Shown one piece after another: positions 9,181-24,159 of a stretch of DNA of 64,000 nt; position 1 is the first letter of the stretch, and every line of letters starts with the position of its first letter. The stretch is from Monoplex corrugatus (lineage: Eukaryota > Mollusca > Gastropoda > Littorinimorpha > Ranellidae), in NCBI GenBank assembly GCA_030674185.1, contig JAPXFY010000016.1, positions 38,487,466 through 38,551,465 on the forward strand. Reading direction: 5' to 3'. The position numbers and the translations under genes were made by a program. The notes beneath the pieces are model-generated. The model ran no database searches. It was not told where the DNA came from and worked only from the letters and a program-made list of their open reading frames with translations.

Positions 9181-11256
9181 TTGGTCAATATGACTGGATA
9201 ACAGAACCCAGCAAACTACCACTGAATCGAAACCATAAAGGTCAATCTGATTGGATCACAGAACCATGAAGAAGGCCAATCTAACTGGATTACACAGCCA
9301 TGAAGGCGGTCAATCTGACCTGATCACAGAACCACAATCTGACTGGATCACAGAACCACGAAGATGGTCAATTTGACTGGATCACAGAACCACGAAGATG
9401 GTCAATCTGACTGGATCACAGAACCACGAAGATGGTCAATTTGACTGGATCACAGTCATGAAGGCAGTCAATCTGACTGGATCACAGAACCACGAAGATG
9501 GTCAATTTGACTGGATCACAGAACCACGAAGAGGGTCAATTTGACTGGATCACAGAACACGAAGATGGTCAATTTGACTGGATCACAGAACCACGAAGAT
9601 GGTCAATTTGACTGGATCACAGAACCACGAAGATGGTCAATTTGACTGGATCACAGAACCACGAAGATGGTCAATTTGACTGGATCACAGTCATGAAGAG
9701 TCAATCTGACTGAATCACAGAACCACGAAGATGGTCATTTTTGACTGGATCACAGTCCATGAAGGCAGTCAATCTGACGAATCACAGAGTGCATGAGATC
9801 ACAGTCAGAAGCAGTCAATCTGACAGGATCACAGTCATGAAGGCAGTCAATCTGACTGGATCATAGAACCACGAAGAGATCAATCTGACTGGATCACAAG
9901 TCATGAGAGAGGCAGTCAATCTGACTGGATCACAGAACCACGAAGATGGTCAATTTGACTGGATCATAGAACCACGAAGAAGATCAATCTGACAGGATCA
10001 CAGTCATGAAGGCAGTCAATCTGACTGGATCACAGAACCACGAAGATGGTCAATCTGACTGGATCACAGAACCACGAAGACGGTCAATCTGACTGGATCA
10101 CAGATCCACGAAGACGGTCAATCTCACTGATCACAAAGCCACAATCTGACTGGATCACAGAACCACAAAGACCGCCAATCTGACTGCATCACAGAGCAGT
10201 GAAGACTATCCATCTGACTAAATCACACATCATGAAGACGGTCAATCCGACTGGATCACAGGGCCATCAATAGGTCAATCTGACTAGATCACAGAACCAC
10301 AATCTGACTGGATCACAGACCCACGAACACTGTCAATCTGACTGGATCACAGAGCCATAAAGATGGTCAATCTGACTGGATCACAGAGCCATGAAGACGG
10401 TCAATCTGACTGGATCACAGAGCCATAAAGATGGTCAATCTGACTGGATCACAGAGCCATGAAGACGGTCAATCTGACTGGATCACATGCCTATGAAGAC
10501 GGTCAATCTGACTGGATCACAGAACCACACAATCTACCACTGAGTGAACCATTTAGGTCAATCTGACAGGATCACAGAGCCATAAAGACGATCAATCTGA
10601 TTGGATTACACACCATGAAGACGGTCAATCTGTCAAGATCACAGAACCACATAATCTACCACTGAGTGAACCATTTAGAAGGTCAATCTGACAGGATCAC
10701 AGAACCACACGATCTACCACTGTGTGAACCATTTAGGTCAATCTGACAGGATCACAGAACCATGAAGAAGGTCAGTCTGACAGGATCTCAAAACCATGAA
10801 GACAGTCAATCTGACTGGATCACACAGCCATGAATATGGTCAATCTGACTGGATCACAGAACCACAATCTGACTAGATCACAGACCCATGAAGACGGTCA
10901 ATCTGGATCACAGAACCACACAATCTACCACTCAGTCGAAACTATGAAGATGATCAATCTGACTGTATCACAGAGCCACGAAGACGGTCGATCTTACTGG
11001 ATTACAGAACCAAACAATCTACCACTGAGTGAACCACGAAGATGGTCAATCTGACAGGATCACAGAACCACGAAGACGGTCAATCTGACAGGATCACAGA
11101 GCCATGAAGACGGCCAATCTGACTGGATCACAGAGCCATGAAGATAGTCAATCTTATTGGATCACAGAACACCACAATCTACCATTGAGTGAACCATACA
11201 GACCGTCACTCTGACTGGATCACAAAACCATACAAACTTCCATTGAGTGAACCATA
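9181..11256. repeat. Minisatellite, 34-bp unit, about 60 copies
   Basis: The unit contains GGTCAATCTGACTGGATCAC followed by AGAACCACGAAGAT. Copies vary by point changes and short deletions, and longer higher-order variants including ACAATCTACCACTGAGTGAA appear after 10540. It spans about 2.1 kb and is not coding in any frame over its length. Confidence 0.95.
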
Positions 11257-11855
11257 AAGACGGAGTGCCCTGCTTTTACTCTGGACAATAAATGACATGA
11301 AACAGATCAAAACTGGATGATTTCCACTGATACTGTATCCCACTAAAGAGAAATACATTTTCACATACTGCTGTGCACTGTGCATTGACCAAGCGATCAC
11401 TGGAAACACAGAGAAAAACGGTTTGGGGGTAAAACAGCTCGCAGGTCGAGGAGGGGTGGGGTGGGGAAAGGTCTGTAGTTCAGCTATTTGTGTTCATGAA
11501 ATCTGACAGATCGCATCAGTACAAATGTTTGCGGCTAAAGATCAGCAAATCAGGTGCTGCTCTACCATACAAACTGGCGACAGGCAACTGGCCAGGATGC
11601 TGGGTGGATTCTCTTGTCTTATTTCTGTTAGGGGATGGTGGTGTTGTTTTTTCCTATCAAAGGTATATCTCTATGGTAAGCGATACCCAACTTCTGCTAT
11701 CAACCTTCAGCTGCCACTGGAGTGAAGTATCAGCTCTTGTCAGAACCAGACCCTGGTCTGCTCTGTCTCCATTGCCTTGTGACATGAGAACCACACGCTG
11801 GAAGACAAGTCAGCCTACCAAAAACAAGGCGCCCAGAACAAAGTGACCTGTAACG
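11257..11855. other. Intergenic DNA, no gene seen
   Basis: Mostly unique sequence; short open frames (11490-11846) have no recognisable domain or splice context. Confidence 0.4.
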
Positions 11856-12090
11856 ATCTGACAAGTCAGTCTGTCATACCAAAAACTCCCACAACAAAGG
11901 AATCTGTAATGTTCTGATAAGTCAGTCTACCATACATACAGTTCCCACAATAAAGAGATCTGAAATGATCTGACAAGTCAGTCTACTATACATAAAATTC
12001 CCACAAAAATATATCTCTAATGATCTGACAAGTTAGTCATCCACACATGAAGTTCCCACGACAAAGCCATCTATCTCTAAGGATCTGTCA
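11856..12090. repeat. Tandem repeat, about 48-54 bp x 5
   Basis: Units contain GATCTGACAAGTCAGTCTAC, then CATAC and CCCACAAYAAAG. Diverged copies. A G12 run and (GGA)n follow at 12210-12240. Confidence 0.85.
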
Positions 12091-12639
12091 GACTGACTGA
12101 AAACCACAGCACATTCAGTACCTAGCGTGCTGTACAAAGTGAATTCGTTCTTCACACAGTAAAAGACATGCTTGTAACAAACTTTATGACTTACGCTCGT
12201 CAACATGACTGGAGGGGGGGGGGGGGGAGGAGGAGGAGGAGGATCGTTTGCTCCCTGACCCAGTTTCTGTTTCAGTTTTTCAAGATGGCGTCTCTGCGCT
12301 CAGAATGAATTCTACTGGTGCCACCGATGACATGTGATGGATCAGATCCAAAATGATCATGTAAGCGAAGAAAGTAAACCTTTAAAGTACAATAAGGCCA
12401 ATTCGATCTAAACGAAATAAAAAATCAGTGACATTCACCGACAAACAAATATACAAAAAGCATGCATCATTGGTCATGAGCAGATTTTGGCAAAAACACC
12501 ACCTCTGTAGTTCCAGCTACATATCCTTCACAGGACTGATTCCTTGTGCAACCATGCAGATGTTTCCAAATTCAAATGATCCAATTATATATGCAGTGTC
12601 TTTATGCAAAACGTTGCATGTTGCATACAACATTAGTGA

Positions 12640-13080
12640 GTTCTGAAAAACATTTGATACAAAGTGTACAATAAATATGAACTATCCAAATTCATGTTAG
12701 TGAGTTTTGAAAATATTTGATGTAAAATGTATGATGAATACAAATTATCAAAATCTATTTCATTGTGTTCTGAAAACATTTGATAAAAGTATACAATGAA
12801 TACAGACTATTTATCCAAATTCATGTTATTCTTTTCAAAAAACACTCGATAAAAATTGTGCAATAAATACAGACTGTTTATCCGAATTCATGTTGGTGAA
12901 TTCTTAAAACATTTGAAATAAAATGTAAGATGAATGCAGATTATCAAAATTTGTTATTTTGTTCTCAAAACATTTGATGTAAAATGCAAGATGAATACAA
13001 CTACCCACTTATGTTAGTGCATTCACATAACAATTAATGCAAAGTGTAAGATGAATACATATTATCCAAATTCACCACAA
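12640..13080. repeat. Tandem repeat, about 62 bp x 7
   Basis: Units contain AAATTCATGTTAGTGAGTTT, then AAACATTTGAT, then TGTAAGATGAATACA. Diverged by substitutions and small indels. Confidence 0.85.
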
Positions 13081-13369
13081 TGGTCAGCCACCAAAAGCGG
13101 TATGGGTTTTCATCTATAGCTGAACTCCACAATCAAATGTGCACTAGTGTGCCTGACTCCAAAAATATGTAGCAATGCTACATTATAAGACAGATTATGC
13201 ATAAAATATCATATCTTTCTTGGATGTATAAGAAGGTATAAAACAGAAACTACCATATTGAATGATTACAGAAAACTTGAAATCAGACTTTATTTTAGAG
13301 TTGTGCTGTACATGGTTAATACAACTGGCAAAACATTGAAGCACATCGATTTAATTGATACAATCTTCG

Positions 13370-13490
13370 CTGATATAAAATGTTCAGCTAGCTTGACAAA
13401 CAATGTTCGCTGACATAAAATGTTCAGCTAGCTTGATAAATAATGTTTGCTGACATAAAATGTTCAGCCAGCTTAATAAATAACACCAAC
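13370..13490. repeat. Tandem repeat, about 42 bp x 3
   Basis: Three units containing TTCGCTGACATAAAATGTTC followed by AGCTAGCTTGA. Confidence 0.9.
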
Positions 13491-13757
13491 TACAAAACAT
13501 TTCACAAAAGCACACATATTTACCTGCAACAGACTAAACACACACACACACACATACACACTTATATCACATTCTAACCATGGAGATTCAAAAGAATACA
13601 CTTAGACAGACATTATAACATGACTGATCTGATTTAGCAACAGAATAAAACAACAAATATTTGTGATATAGTTTCAGCAAAGAAAATACATGTGATATTA
13701 CATGAACAAAAATATGAATTGGATAATGTCAGCAGAGTAAAAAGTACCATATGTTGT

Positions 13758-13948
13758 TTAACCCTTTGACTCCTGCATCCTGTCCACCATGTCCTGCTTT
13801 GTCAACCGTGCTAGCAAAGCAACTACTTAACCCTTCGATTCCTTCCCACTATCCACCAGCTTCTTGCAGGAAGCTGGTGGATAGGGTGAGGGAATCAAAG
13901 AGTTAAGTTTTTGCTGTTGGTGGATAGGGTGTAGGAATCAAAGGATTA
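13758..13948. repeat. Nested palindrome (double hairpin)
   Basis: Inner arms at 13827-13863 and 13870-13906 are near-perfect inverted repeats (TATCCACCAGCTTC and GAAGCTGGTGGATA) around a 6-base loop. Outer arms at 13758-13789 and 13918-13948 repeat the same theme in diverged form (TTAACCCTTTGACTCCTG and reverse). It could be a small foldback element or MITE. No target duplication was identified. Confidence 0.75.
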
Positions 13949-14119
13949 TGTTCTATATCACAGATAATCGCAGAACAAAATGGTGGTGAAAAACGAATGC
14001 ATGCATTTATAAACTAATTCACTTGCAAGTCAAAAGCACTTTACGTACTATAACAAACAAACATTGTGCATGTAATGTAATATAGCAACAAAACGAAAAC
14101 AAATAAAAACATTTAGCGA

Positions 14120-14460
14120 TGACATTTTGTTTCTACATCTTATTTCTCACTATAGAATGAGTGATGACTTTATGCTTTTGTATTTTTATATCTTGTTTGT
14201 CATATTAGAATGAGTGATAGCTTTACATTTCTGTATTTTTATATTTAATTTATTGTTATAGAATTAAGTGTAATTTATATTTTTGTACATCTATATCCTA
14301 TCTATCATTATAGAATGAGTGATAATTGTTTTATTTTTATACTCTTATATCTTACTTATCACTGTAAAATGAGAGATTAAAAAAAAAATTAATTGTGATT
14401 GTAGAATGATTGATACTATATCTATATTTATCATTGCAGAACGAATGACAACTTTATATT
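14120..14460. repeat. Tandem repeat, about 64 bp x 5-6
   Basis: Units contain ATAGAATGAGTGATRACTTT, then ATTTTTGTATTTTTATATCT. AT-rich and diverged. Confidence 0.85.
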
Positions 14461-14501
14461 TTTGCATTCTTTGTAATCTTATGCACATATATACATAAGT
14501 G

Positions 14502-14502
14502 T

Positions 14503-14594
<92 letters not shown>
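14502..14594. repeat. (GT)n microsatellite
   Basis: Nearly pure GT run between TATATACATAAG and ACATATTATATA. Confidence 0.97.
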
Positions 14595-14596
<2 letters not shown>

Positions 14597-14689
14597 ATAT
14601 TATATATATATAGACACAAAAACAACTTCTAGGTGAACCTGTTTGGCACATGTATATTTAACATTTTCAGTGTGTGTGTGGGTTACTAT

Positions 14690-16290
<1,601 letters not shown>

Positions 16291-16293
16291 CAG

Positions 16294-16313
16294 CACACAC
16301 ACACACACAAACA

Positions 16314-16400
<87 letters not shown>
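16294..16400. repeat. (AC)n microsatellite
   Basis: AC run with few interruptions, within or near the ZNF474-like 3' UTR. Confidence 0.97.
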
Positions 16401-16664
16401 CACACCTACCCACACACTGAGGGACACTGAACACTAAAACAGATCTGCTTACAAACCATGGTTAGTAAATATGACTCTAGATTTACAAAAATCTTTCAAA
16501 ATGTAACTATTTAAAATCAATAAACCTAGAAGTGATCATTTCAAACAAGAATTACACACTGATAATCACATTCAAACTATAATGATGGCGCCAGACATCA
16601 AACCTGACAAGAACAAACCCAAGACAACATCAGATATTTGTAACTTGTCCAAAGAATCGATGAC

Positions 16665-16841
<177 letters not shown>

Positions 16842-16871
16842 TCATTACTTGTTATTGCACTATGTGTATAT

Positions 16872-16883
16872 AAAACACACACA

Positions 16884-16914
<31 letters not shown>

Positions 16915-16915
16915 C

Positions 16916-16972
<57 letters not shown>
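16872..16972. repeat. (AC)n microsatellite in ZNF474-like intron 3
   Basis: It starts about 45 bp upstream (transcript sense) of the last exon's acceptor. In transcript sense it is a GT run, so it crowds the branch-point region. Confidence 0.96.
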
Positions 16973-17039
16973 CCATGCACATATACACATGTACATGCAA
17001 GGACAAGTGTACAAACTCACATAATTATACAAACACACA

Positions 17040-18460
17040 TGCCTACACACACACACATATTCATGTGTATAAAACACCAATCCTAGAGTAAATGATACTA
17101 ACAAACTTGTCATTATTACTGTCACAACTACACAAGACAATAATTATGATAATACAATAATAACGATACTAACAAATCTGTCTTTATTACTGTCACAACT
17201 ACACAAGTAGGAACTAGAAAAAAGAATAAGAACATGCATTATACAGCAACAGATTTGAAAAACACTGTAACCATACAGAAAAGGAAATGAAGGAGTGTAT
17301 AGCTTGATGCAAGCAAGGCTCTGAAAGTATATCATCAATTATATTTGCTATGAAACAATCCCTTTACATTTTTATGATACATATGACAATATCTAGGAAA
17401 CTTAAAAGCTGCAATAATTCTATTATAACATCAATGGAATTGAAAAGATACAGTAAATAATGTGATATCAAGGACACTAAAAGCTTCAGAATCATAATAT
17501 AATGGAAATATTACCCTGAAATAAGTAAGAGCTCTATGACAATGTCATGGAAACTAACACAAGCCACAACTGTGATTACAATATGGAAGAAACTGCACAT
17601 CAACTTCCGAAATAAAGAACACAATAAAACTTAGCTGCAAAAGCAATGGTTTAAAACTTCACATATTGCTCACACAAAATCTATAGTAATAATGTCAATA
17701 TTATAGTTTTTGTACATCATTACAACACTCTGTGATTTAAAATTCTATAAATACACACACAAAGATTAAAAAAATGGAGAAAAACAACAGCAACAACAAC
17801 AACAACAACAAAAAAAGGAACCAGCTAGACAATACACGTGATGTAAATAGATATGCAATACTTTTAGACTGGTAAATACACATCTATAATGTATCTACAT
17901 ACTAATATGCATAAATGCATTGACACATATAACAGATAGGCTTTGATGTATGACAAGTATAAACCAAAATGCAGACAGAAGGGGAAAACTGCTGAAGACA
18001 GACAGACTGCTACAGCAATAAAACAGAGGCAAAAAGCGGAGACAGACATACAGACAGACCACAATGATGCATGCATAATCATAATATACATACACAAAAT
18101 AATTCAACTGACAGGAAACTTCAGACTTCAATCTATATGCCCAAATGACAAGAAAATAGAACTAAAAGGAATAGCAAAAACTGAAAAATACATTCAAAAA
18201 AGCTTATAAATACATTACAATTTCATCTAAGTAAATAAAAGAATGAATAAATAAATAGATCAAGTGATAATTTATGTACATATGACAAAGTTGGTACATG
18301 CTCAGTTCTCAAAATCATGTTTTTGATGATTTACTCACCCTTTTTACTTAACAAAAGGAACACACATATAAGAACATCTAAAGTGTTCCCATAATCTAAG
18401 TTTGGGGGGTAAGTAGAGGGATGAAGTGGGAATGAGGTGGCAGAGACTTCACATCCCTTA
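17040..18460. other. ZNF474-like intron 3, AT-rich, no exon seen
   Basis: It holds a duplicated phrase (TAACAAACTTGTCATTATTACTGTCACAACTACACAAG at 17099 is echoed at 17170), an (AAC)n run near 17790 and other simple sequence. No exon recognised. Confidence 0.45.
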
Positions 18461-18461
18461 C

Positions 18462-19560
18462 GTCAGCTGGTAGAGGACAGCTATCATTCCTCTCCATTAC
18501 CTACTGACAGCTGTGTGGTCTAAAGACAACATACACCTGGTGATATCAGCTGGTAGAGGGCAGGTGTCATTCCTCTCCATTACCTACTGACAGCTGTGTG
18601 GTCTAAAGACAACATACACCTGGTGATGTCAGCTGGTAGAGGGCAGGTGTCATTCCTCTCCATTACCTACTGACAGCTGTCAGCCGGTAGAGGACAGCTA
18701 TCATTCCTCTCCATTACCTACTGACAGCTGTGTGGTCTAAAGACAACATACACCTGGTGATGTCAGTTGGTAGAGGACAGCTATCATTCCTCTCCATTAC
18801 CTACTGACAGCTGTGTGGTCTAAAGACAACATACACCTGGTGATGTCAGCTGGTAGAGGGCAGGTGTCATTCCTCTCCATTACCTACTGACAGCTGTGTG
18901 GTCTAAAGACAACATACACCTGGTGATGTCAGCTGGTAGAGGGCAGGTGTCATTCCTCTCCATTACCTACTGACAGCTGTGTGGTATAAAGACAACACAT
19001 CAGGTGATGTCAGCTGGTAGAGGGCAGGTGTCATTCCTCTCCATTACCTACTGACAGCTGTGTGGTATAAAGACAACACATCAGGTGATGTCAGCTGGTA
19101 GAGAGCAGGTGTCATTCCTCTCCATTACCTACTGACAGCTGTGTGGTATAAAGACAACACATCAGGTGATGTCAGCTGGTAGAGGGCAGGTGTCATTCCT
19201 CTCCATTACCTACTGACACTGGGTGGTCTGAAGACAACACACACCTGGTGATGTCAGTTGGTGCAGGGCAGTTGTCATTCCTCTCCATTAGCTATTGACA
19301 GCTGTGTGGTCTAAAGAAAACACACACCTGGCAATGTCAGGTGATAGAAGGCAGGTGTCATTCCTCTGGGTGGTCTGATAACAACACACACCTGGTAATA
19401 AAAGCCAAAAGAGGGTAGGTGTCATTCCTCTCCATTACCTACTGACAGCTGTGTGGTCCAGGGACAACACACACCTGGTGTTGTCAGCTTGTAGAAGGCA
19501 GGTGTCAATCGTCTCCATTACCTACTGACAGCTATGTAGTCTGAAGACAATACCTGGTAC
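18462..19560. repeat. Minisatellite, 83-bp unit, about 13 copies
   Basis: The unit carries GTCAGCTGGTAGAGGGCAGG, then TGTCATTCCTCTCCATTACC, then TACTGACAGCTGTGTGGTCT, then AAAGACAACATACACCTGGTG. Central copies are nearly identical; copies after 19200 are diverged. It lies in ZNF474-like intron 3. A related array is at 21907-22325. Confidence 0.95.
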
Positions 19561-21020
19561 ACAGCTGTTCCAATCCGACTCTTTAGTTGCAGAAGCCCCA
19601 AGCTGTGACCTGACCTTATTTCAACCGGAGAGGGCCGACCATGCACATCACGCCTGCTGATAGTGGTTGTGCAGTGGAAGGAAGAAAAATGAGTTAGTTG
19701 CTATATAGTCTTAGATTTTACAGCGCCTTTTAACAGTCTGTCTGATATGTAAATGACCGTGTTGCCGATACAAGTAGCATTAAAATGATACCAAACATGA
19801 CCAGATTAATCTAATAGACTACGCTACTGCATCCTGCACAAAACTGGCTTATTTCAGGAAGTAGAGCGATTTTGTCATGATCTCAGGGTTTTTTTCCCCG
19901 TAATTTTCAACCCTTCTAGCTAAGCTTCTGAGGTATTCACACACTATTAGAACTATGTCACACAAAATTTAACACTTCGGAAAGCGTTTTCACTTAAGCA
20001 CAAAAATTCCACCTCGGCAGGGAAGGAGAGAGACGCATATAATTACCCACTGTAGAGCGACAACTTAACCGACACGATGTTTCACCTTGTACAGACCGTT
20101 TCCATTCTCTTTTCTTGTGTTCGAGAGAGAGATGCTACAATCTTCAAGACATTGTCATACGTATTGATGATCACTTATCACATCCCAGCAGATGGTTTCC
20201 GGCTTAATTCGAGCGAGGAGAGTGCCGCAAGTTAAGTATCCCACCTTCACGAAGTTAGCCACTTGACTTGTCTAACTTGGCAAGAGCACACTAAGCACTC
20301 GAAGTGTTTTTTTAATTTTTTTATTTGTTTACTTATCTATGTTTTCCCAATGTGATTTTTTTTTACTGCTTGGGTCGCTTAATACATGTACATCAGAGTG
20401 GGGCACTCGGACACAATCGTTTCTGTTCACCTTCAGTGCCTTTCTGATAAGGTTACATCAATATTGACGAACAGAAACAACAGGTTTATCACTCAAAATA
20501 GTAGATCTTATATTTAATTCAAGCATATGTTTTACTGCAGCCAAATATAATTAACATTATGTATTATGTTCCATTGTGTTTGTCGGTGAATGCAGAATAT
20601 TATGTTGGCAATTTGGTCCCAAATGTGAGAATACTATGACAAAACAGATGTAAGAAAGGTAAATTCACACATTTTAGAAAGCAAGGTTTCATACATATAC
20701 GACAACGTCCAAGCTGTGCCTGTATGTCTGTACTAACAAAGAGATGTCATTCAAATGTATTCGATGTCACAGAATGTGTTGCTATCATTCTCGCAAGTCA
20801 CTACACTCGATTGATCCTGGTAAGCATTACAGTATTTAAAATTTTGCTAAATAAAGTGGGATAAGAACGACATATTTGTTGTCACTATAAAATATTTGCA
20901 AATGTATTCTTGTTCTGGTTAAAGGAAACGATAGACACGAGTCTGTACACTATATTACACATGCCTTTTCACTGAGTCTGTGTTAGAGGATCATAAAATT
21001 GACATGAGTGTGGCATTTTG
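19561..21020. other. ZNF474-like intron 3, unique sequence
   Basis: Between the two related arrays. It is higher in GC and less repetitive than its surroundings. No exon or RNA gene recognised. Confidence 0.4.
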
Positions 21021-21034
21021 TTCCATAGTGCATC

Positions 21035-21058
21035 TCCCTCTCTCTCTCTCTCTCTCTC

Positions 21059-21111
<53 letters not shown>

Positions 21112-21118
21112 TTCTCTC
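21035..21118. repeat. (CT)n and (GTCT)n microsatellite
   Basis: Dinucleotide CT flanks a central TGTC tetranucleotide run. Confidence 0.97.
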
Positions 21119-21389
21119 GTCACAAGTGTGTATACTTTCCTGCAGGCCAATTATACAGGTTACAGGTTACGGAACTGTCGGAAAGTGTATCACCATCGGA
21201 AATATCAGATGCTGGAAACAATGCCATTACAAGTTCATAGCATAACACATCTATTGTTTGGCAAAGGAACAAACACAAAATAACAGAAAAGCCTGTTTCC
21301 TATTGATAAGTTTCAATTACCAACACACTGAATAAGTGTCCTTTGCGTTTAGCTTTTGTGATTTTCGGCTTTCTCAGTGTGAAGGGGAG

Positions 21390-21450
21390 GGGGGAGAGAG
21401 AGAGAGAGGGAGAGAGAGAAAGAGAGAGAGAGAGAGAGGGAGAGAGAGAA
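21390..21450. repeat. (GA)n microsatellite
   Basis: GAGAGA with GGG interruptions; a short direct duplication of TAATAGCTTACTTAATTCCA follows at 21478 and 21512. Confidence 0.93.
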
Positions 21451-21906
21451 CACCGTCATTTCAACAGTCATAGCCAAATAATAGCTTACTTAATTCCACT
21501 TCACTCCATATAATAGCTTACTTAATTCCACTTCACTCCATTATGCCATGTGCCCCACTCTGAACATCGTCTATTTCACGTTAATCTCACTGAACAATGC
21601 TGACGGTATATTCAAATCAAGGGCAAATAAATCACAAACGATTAAGGATGAATTTTTCAATTTTCGTCTAGACAGAGTCAAGAGACAGAACTTTTACTTG
21701 AAAGGGTCGACAAACCTCGACTTGTTTGTAAGTCGCTGTCAAAAAGAGCGAAAAATCGCCACTTTTTAACAGATGTAAAGAAGGGAAAGACCCGCGTCAG
21801 TTGCTTGCTGACACTGGAATGTCTATCACAGCGTGTGATCAGGGGGGTCAAGAGCCAGGCTAGGAGCCACACCTCTTGAGCAACTAAAGATGCTGTTTCT
21901 GGTCAC

Positions 21907-22325
21907 ATTTTGTCAGGTGGTAGAGGGCAGGTACTAGGTGTCATTCCTCGCTGTTACCTACACACAGCTATGTAGTCTAAAGACAACACCTGGTAATGCC
22001 AGGTGGTAGAGGGCAGGTACTAGGTGTCATTCCTCTCTGTTACCTACACACAGCTATGGGGGTCTAAAGACAACACCTGGTAATGCCAGGTGGTAGAGGT
22101 CAGGTACTAGGTGTCATTCCTCTCTGTTACCTACACACAGCTATGTAGTCTAAAGACAACACCTGGTAATGCCAGGTGGTAGAGGGCAGGTATAGGTGTC
22201 ATTCCTCTCTATTACCTCCACACAGCTGTGTGGTCTAAAGGCAACAAACACCTGGTAATATCAGCTGGTAGAGGACAGGTGTCATTCCTCTCCATTACCT
22301 ACTAACAGCTCTGGGTGGTATGGAA
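21907..22325. repeat. Minisatellite, about 86-bp unit, about 5 copies, related to 18462-19560
   Basis: Units share GGTGGTAGAGGGCAGG, TGTCATTCCTCTC, TTACCTAC, CACAGCT and CTAAAGACAACACCTGGTAA with the 83-bp array 2.3 kb away, but carry an extra TACTAGG and ACACA in place of TGACA. A diverged sister array in the same intron. Confidence 0.93.
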
Positions 22326-22564
22326 CAGCTATTCTTGATTAGCCAGTTTCGAACTCATACAATCTGAATGGATGGTTGGAACTGTACATCAATAACTTAC
22401 ACCTTTCATACTTGCTTCTGGCTGATTTTTTTAACATAAGTACTTAAAGTTAATTAGAGCAATATTTACTCTTGTTATCTTCTAACAGATAAAAGAATTT
22501 CACAGACATGTTGTACTGATGCAGGTGCAGCTTATTTTTTGAACTGTTGGCACAAAAAGCAAGT

Positions 22565-22569
22565 GCACA

Positions 22570-22624
<55 letters not shown>

Positions 22625-22818
22625 ATCGCACACACACACACAATGCGCACACACACACACACACACACATGCACACACACACATACATCATCAACATCAT
22701 CACACACGCACACACATACACACACATGCGCACACACACACATGCACACACACACACACACATTCACAAGCACAACACATACACACACATACTCACATGC
22801 ATGCACACACACACATAT

Positions 22819-22853
<35 letters not shown>

Positions 22854-22950
22854 CGCGTGCACACACACCACGTACACACACACACGCACATACACACACA
22901 TACATACATACACACACACATACTATGCACACACACACACACACACACTG
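22565..22950. repeat. (AC)n compound microsatellite
   Basis: Long AC tract with ATGC and CATCAT interruptions. Open frames across it are artefacts. Confidence 0.97.
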
Positions 22951-23149
22951 AGAGAAAAAATATAAGCGAAATGAACACAGCACTGCTTTCAAACAATGAT
23001 GAAGAAAACTCGAAGGCCAATCACACCTGCAGAAGCATGCTATGTTATCATATAGGCCTACTGACTTTCTATATATTAACTTAGTTTATCATGACCTTCT
23101 TTGTATTAACTGTTGCATTTCAGTGAACTCTGTTTCACTACTGGGTGTT

Positions 23150-23540
23150 TAACATGCCAATCTTTATTAAGCGAATGAACTTACTGACTATTTCAGTTCA
23201 GCCGATAAACATCAAGCAAATGAATTCATTGACTGCCTATTTCAATTCAGCCAATCTACATCAAGCAAATTAACTTATGACTAAGTCAAGTCAGCCCATT
23301 CTACACCAAGCGAATAAACTCACTGTTTATTTCAATTCAGCCAATTTACATAAAGCCAATGAACCTGTGACTACTTCAATTCATCCAATATATATCAAGC
23401 AACTGAACTTACCATTTTCATCTGCCAATTTACATTAAGCTGATGAATTTGTGGACTACTTCAATTCAGCTAATCTACATCAAGCAACTACAGTTACTAT
23501 TTCATTTCAGCCAATCAACATCAAGTGAACAAACTAATTG
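23150..23540. repeat. Tandem repeat, about 57 bp x 7
   Basis: Units contain TTTCAATTCAGCCAATCTAC, then ATCAAGCAAATGAACTTA. Diverged. Confidence 0.88.
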
Positions 23541-24159
23541 ACTGTTTCTGTCAAACCATAGCACAGATATTTCGAAAGCTGTTCTACATAAACTAAATGA
23601 TACATTAAAGAAGTATGTACTATGAACAATTATTTGTTTGCTGGCATAGCTAGATCTCATCAGGGCTGATTTCACAAGTTGATCATGTTTGTCAACTTAG
23701 ACACACTTTAAACCATGCAATCTGATCAGCAAAGAATTCATAAATTTCAATATGAAATGTACTGTGAAAGTCAAACTAGCCTTGATTAAATTCTCGAAAT
23801 ACAAGTTTTAAATATTTTTTTATCTTATTATTTTTGTAAAACAAAGCCGTCATGATATTCCTCCTCCTCCCAAAAAAAAACAATGTACACAAACTATCCA
23901 AACTACACACATATTACAAAGATTAGTCATTACAAGCCATTCTATATTAACCAACCAAAATAACATACATGAAAGGTTAGTTATCGAATAAAACTACAAC
24001 TAATATTGTCATCAAGTAATTAACAAGTCATTTAAATTAAAACCCTGAATCTAATCATGTTACTATTTAAGACAAAATCAGTCAGCCTTTTTTCATCAGC
24101 CAATCAACAACTAGCATGCATATTGATAATGTTATTCAGTTTTCATTCAACGCAAGCAG

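Noticed and set aside
9181..11256. CRISPR-like array
   Set aside because: Units are contiguous tandem repeats without unique spacers, in eukaryotic DNA. The same applies to the 44-, 29-, 59- and 83-bp arrays.
11490..11846. 118-residue plus-strand open frame
   Set aside because: No domain, no splice or promoter context, atypical composition; treated as chance.
12281..12300. AAGATGGCG motif as a YY1 promoter site (also at 34568)
   Set aside because: The motif alone is weak evidence and no first exon could be placed beside either copy.
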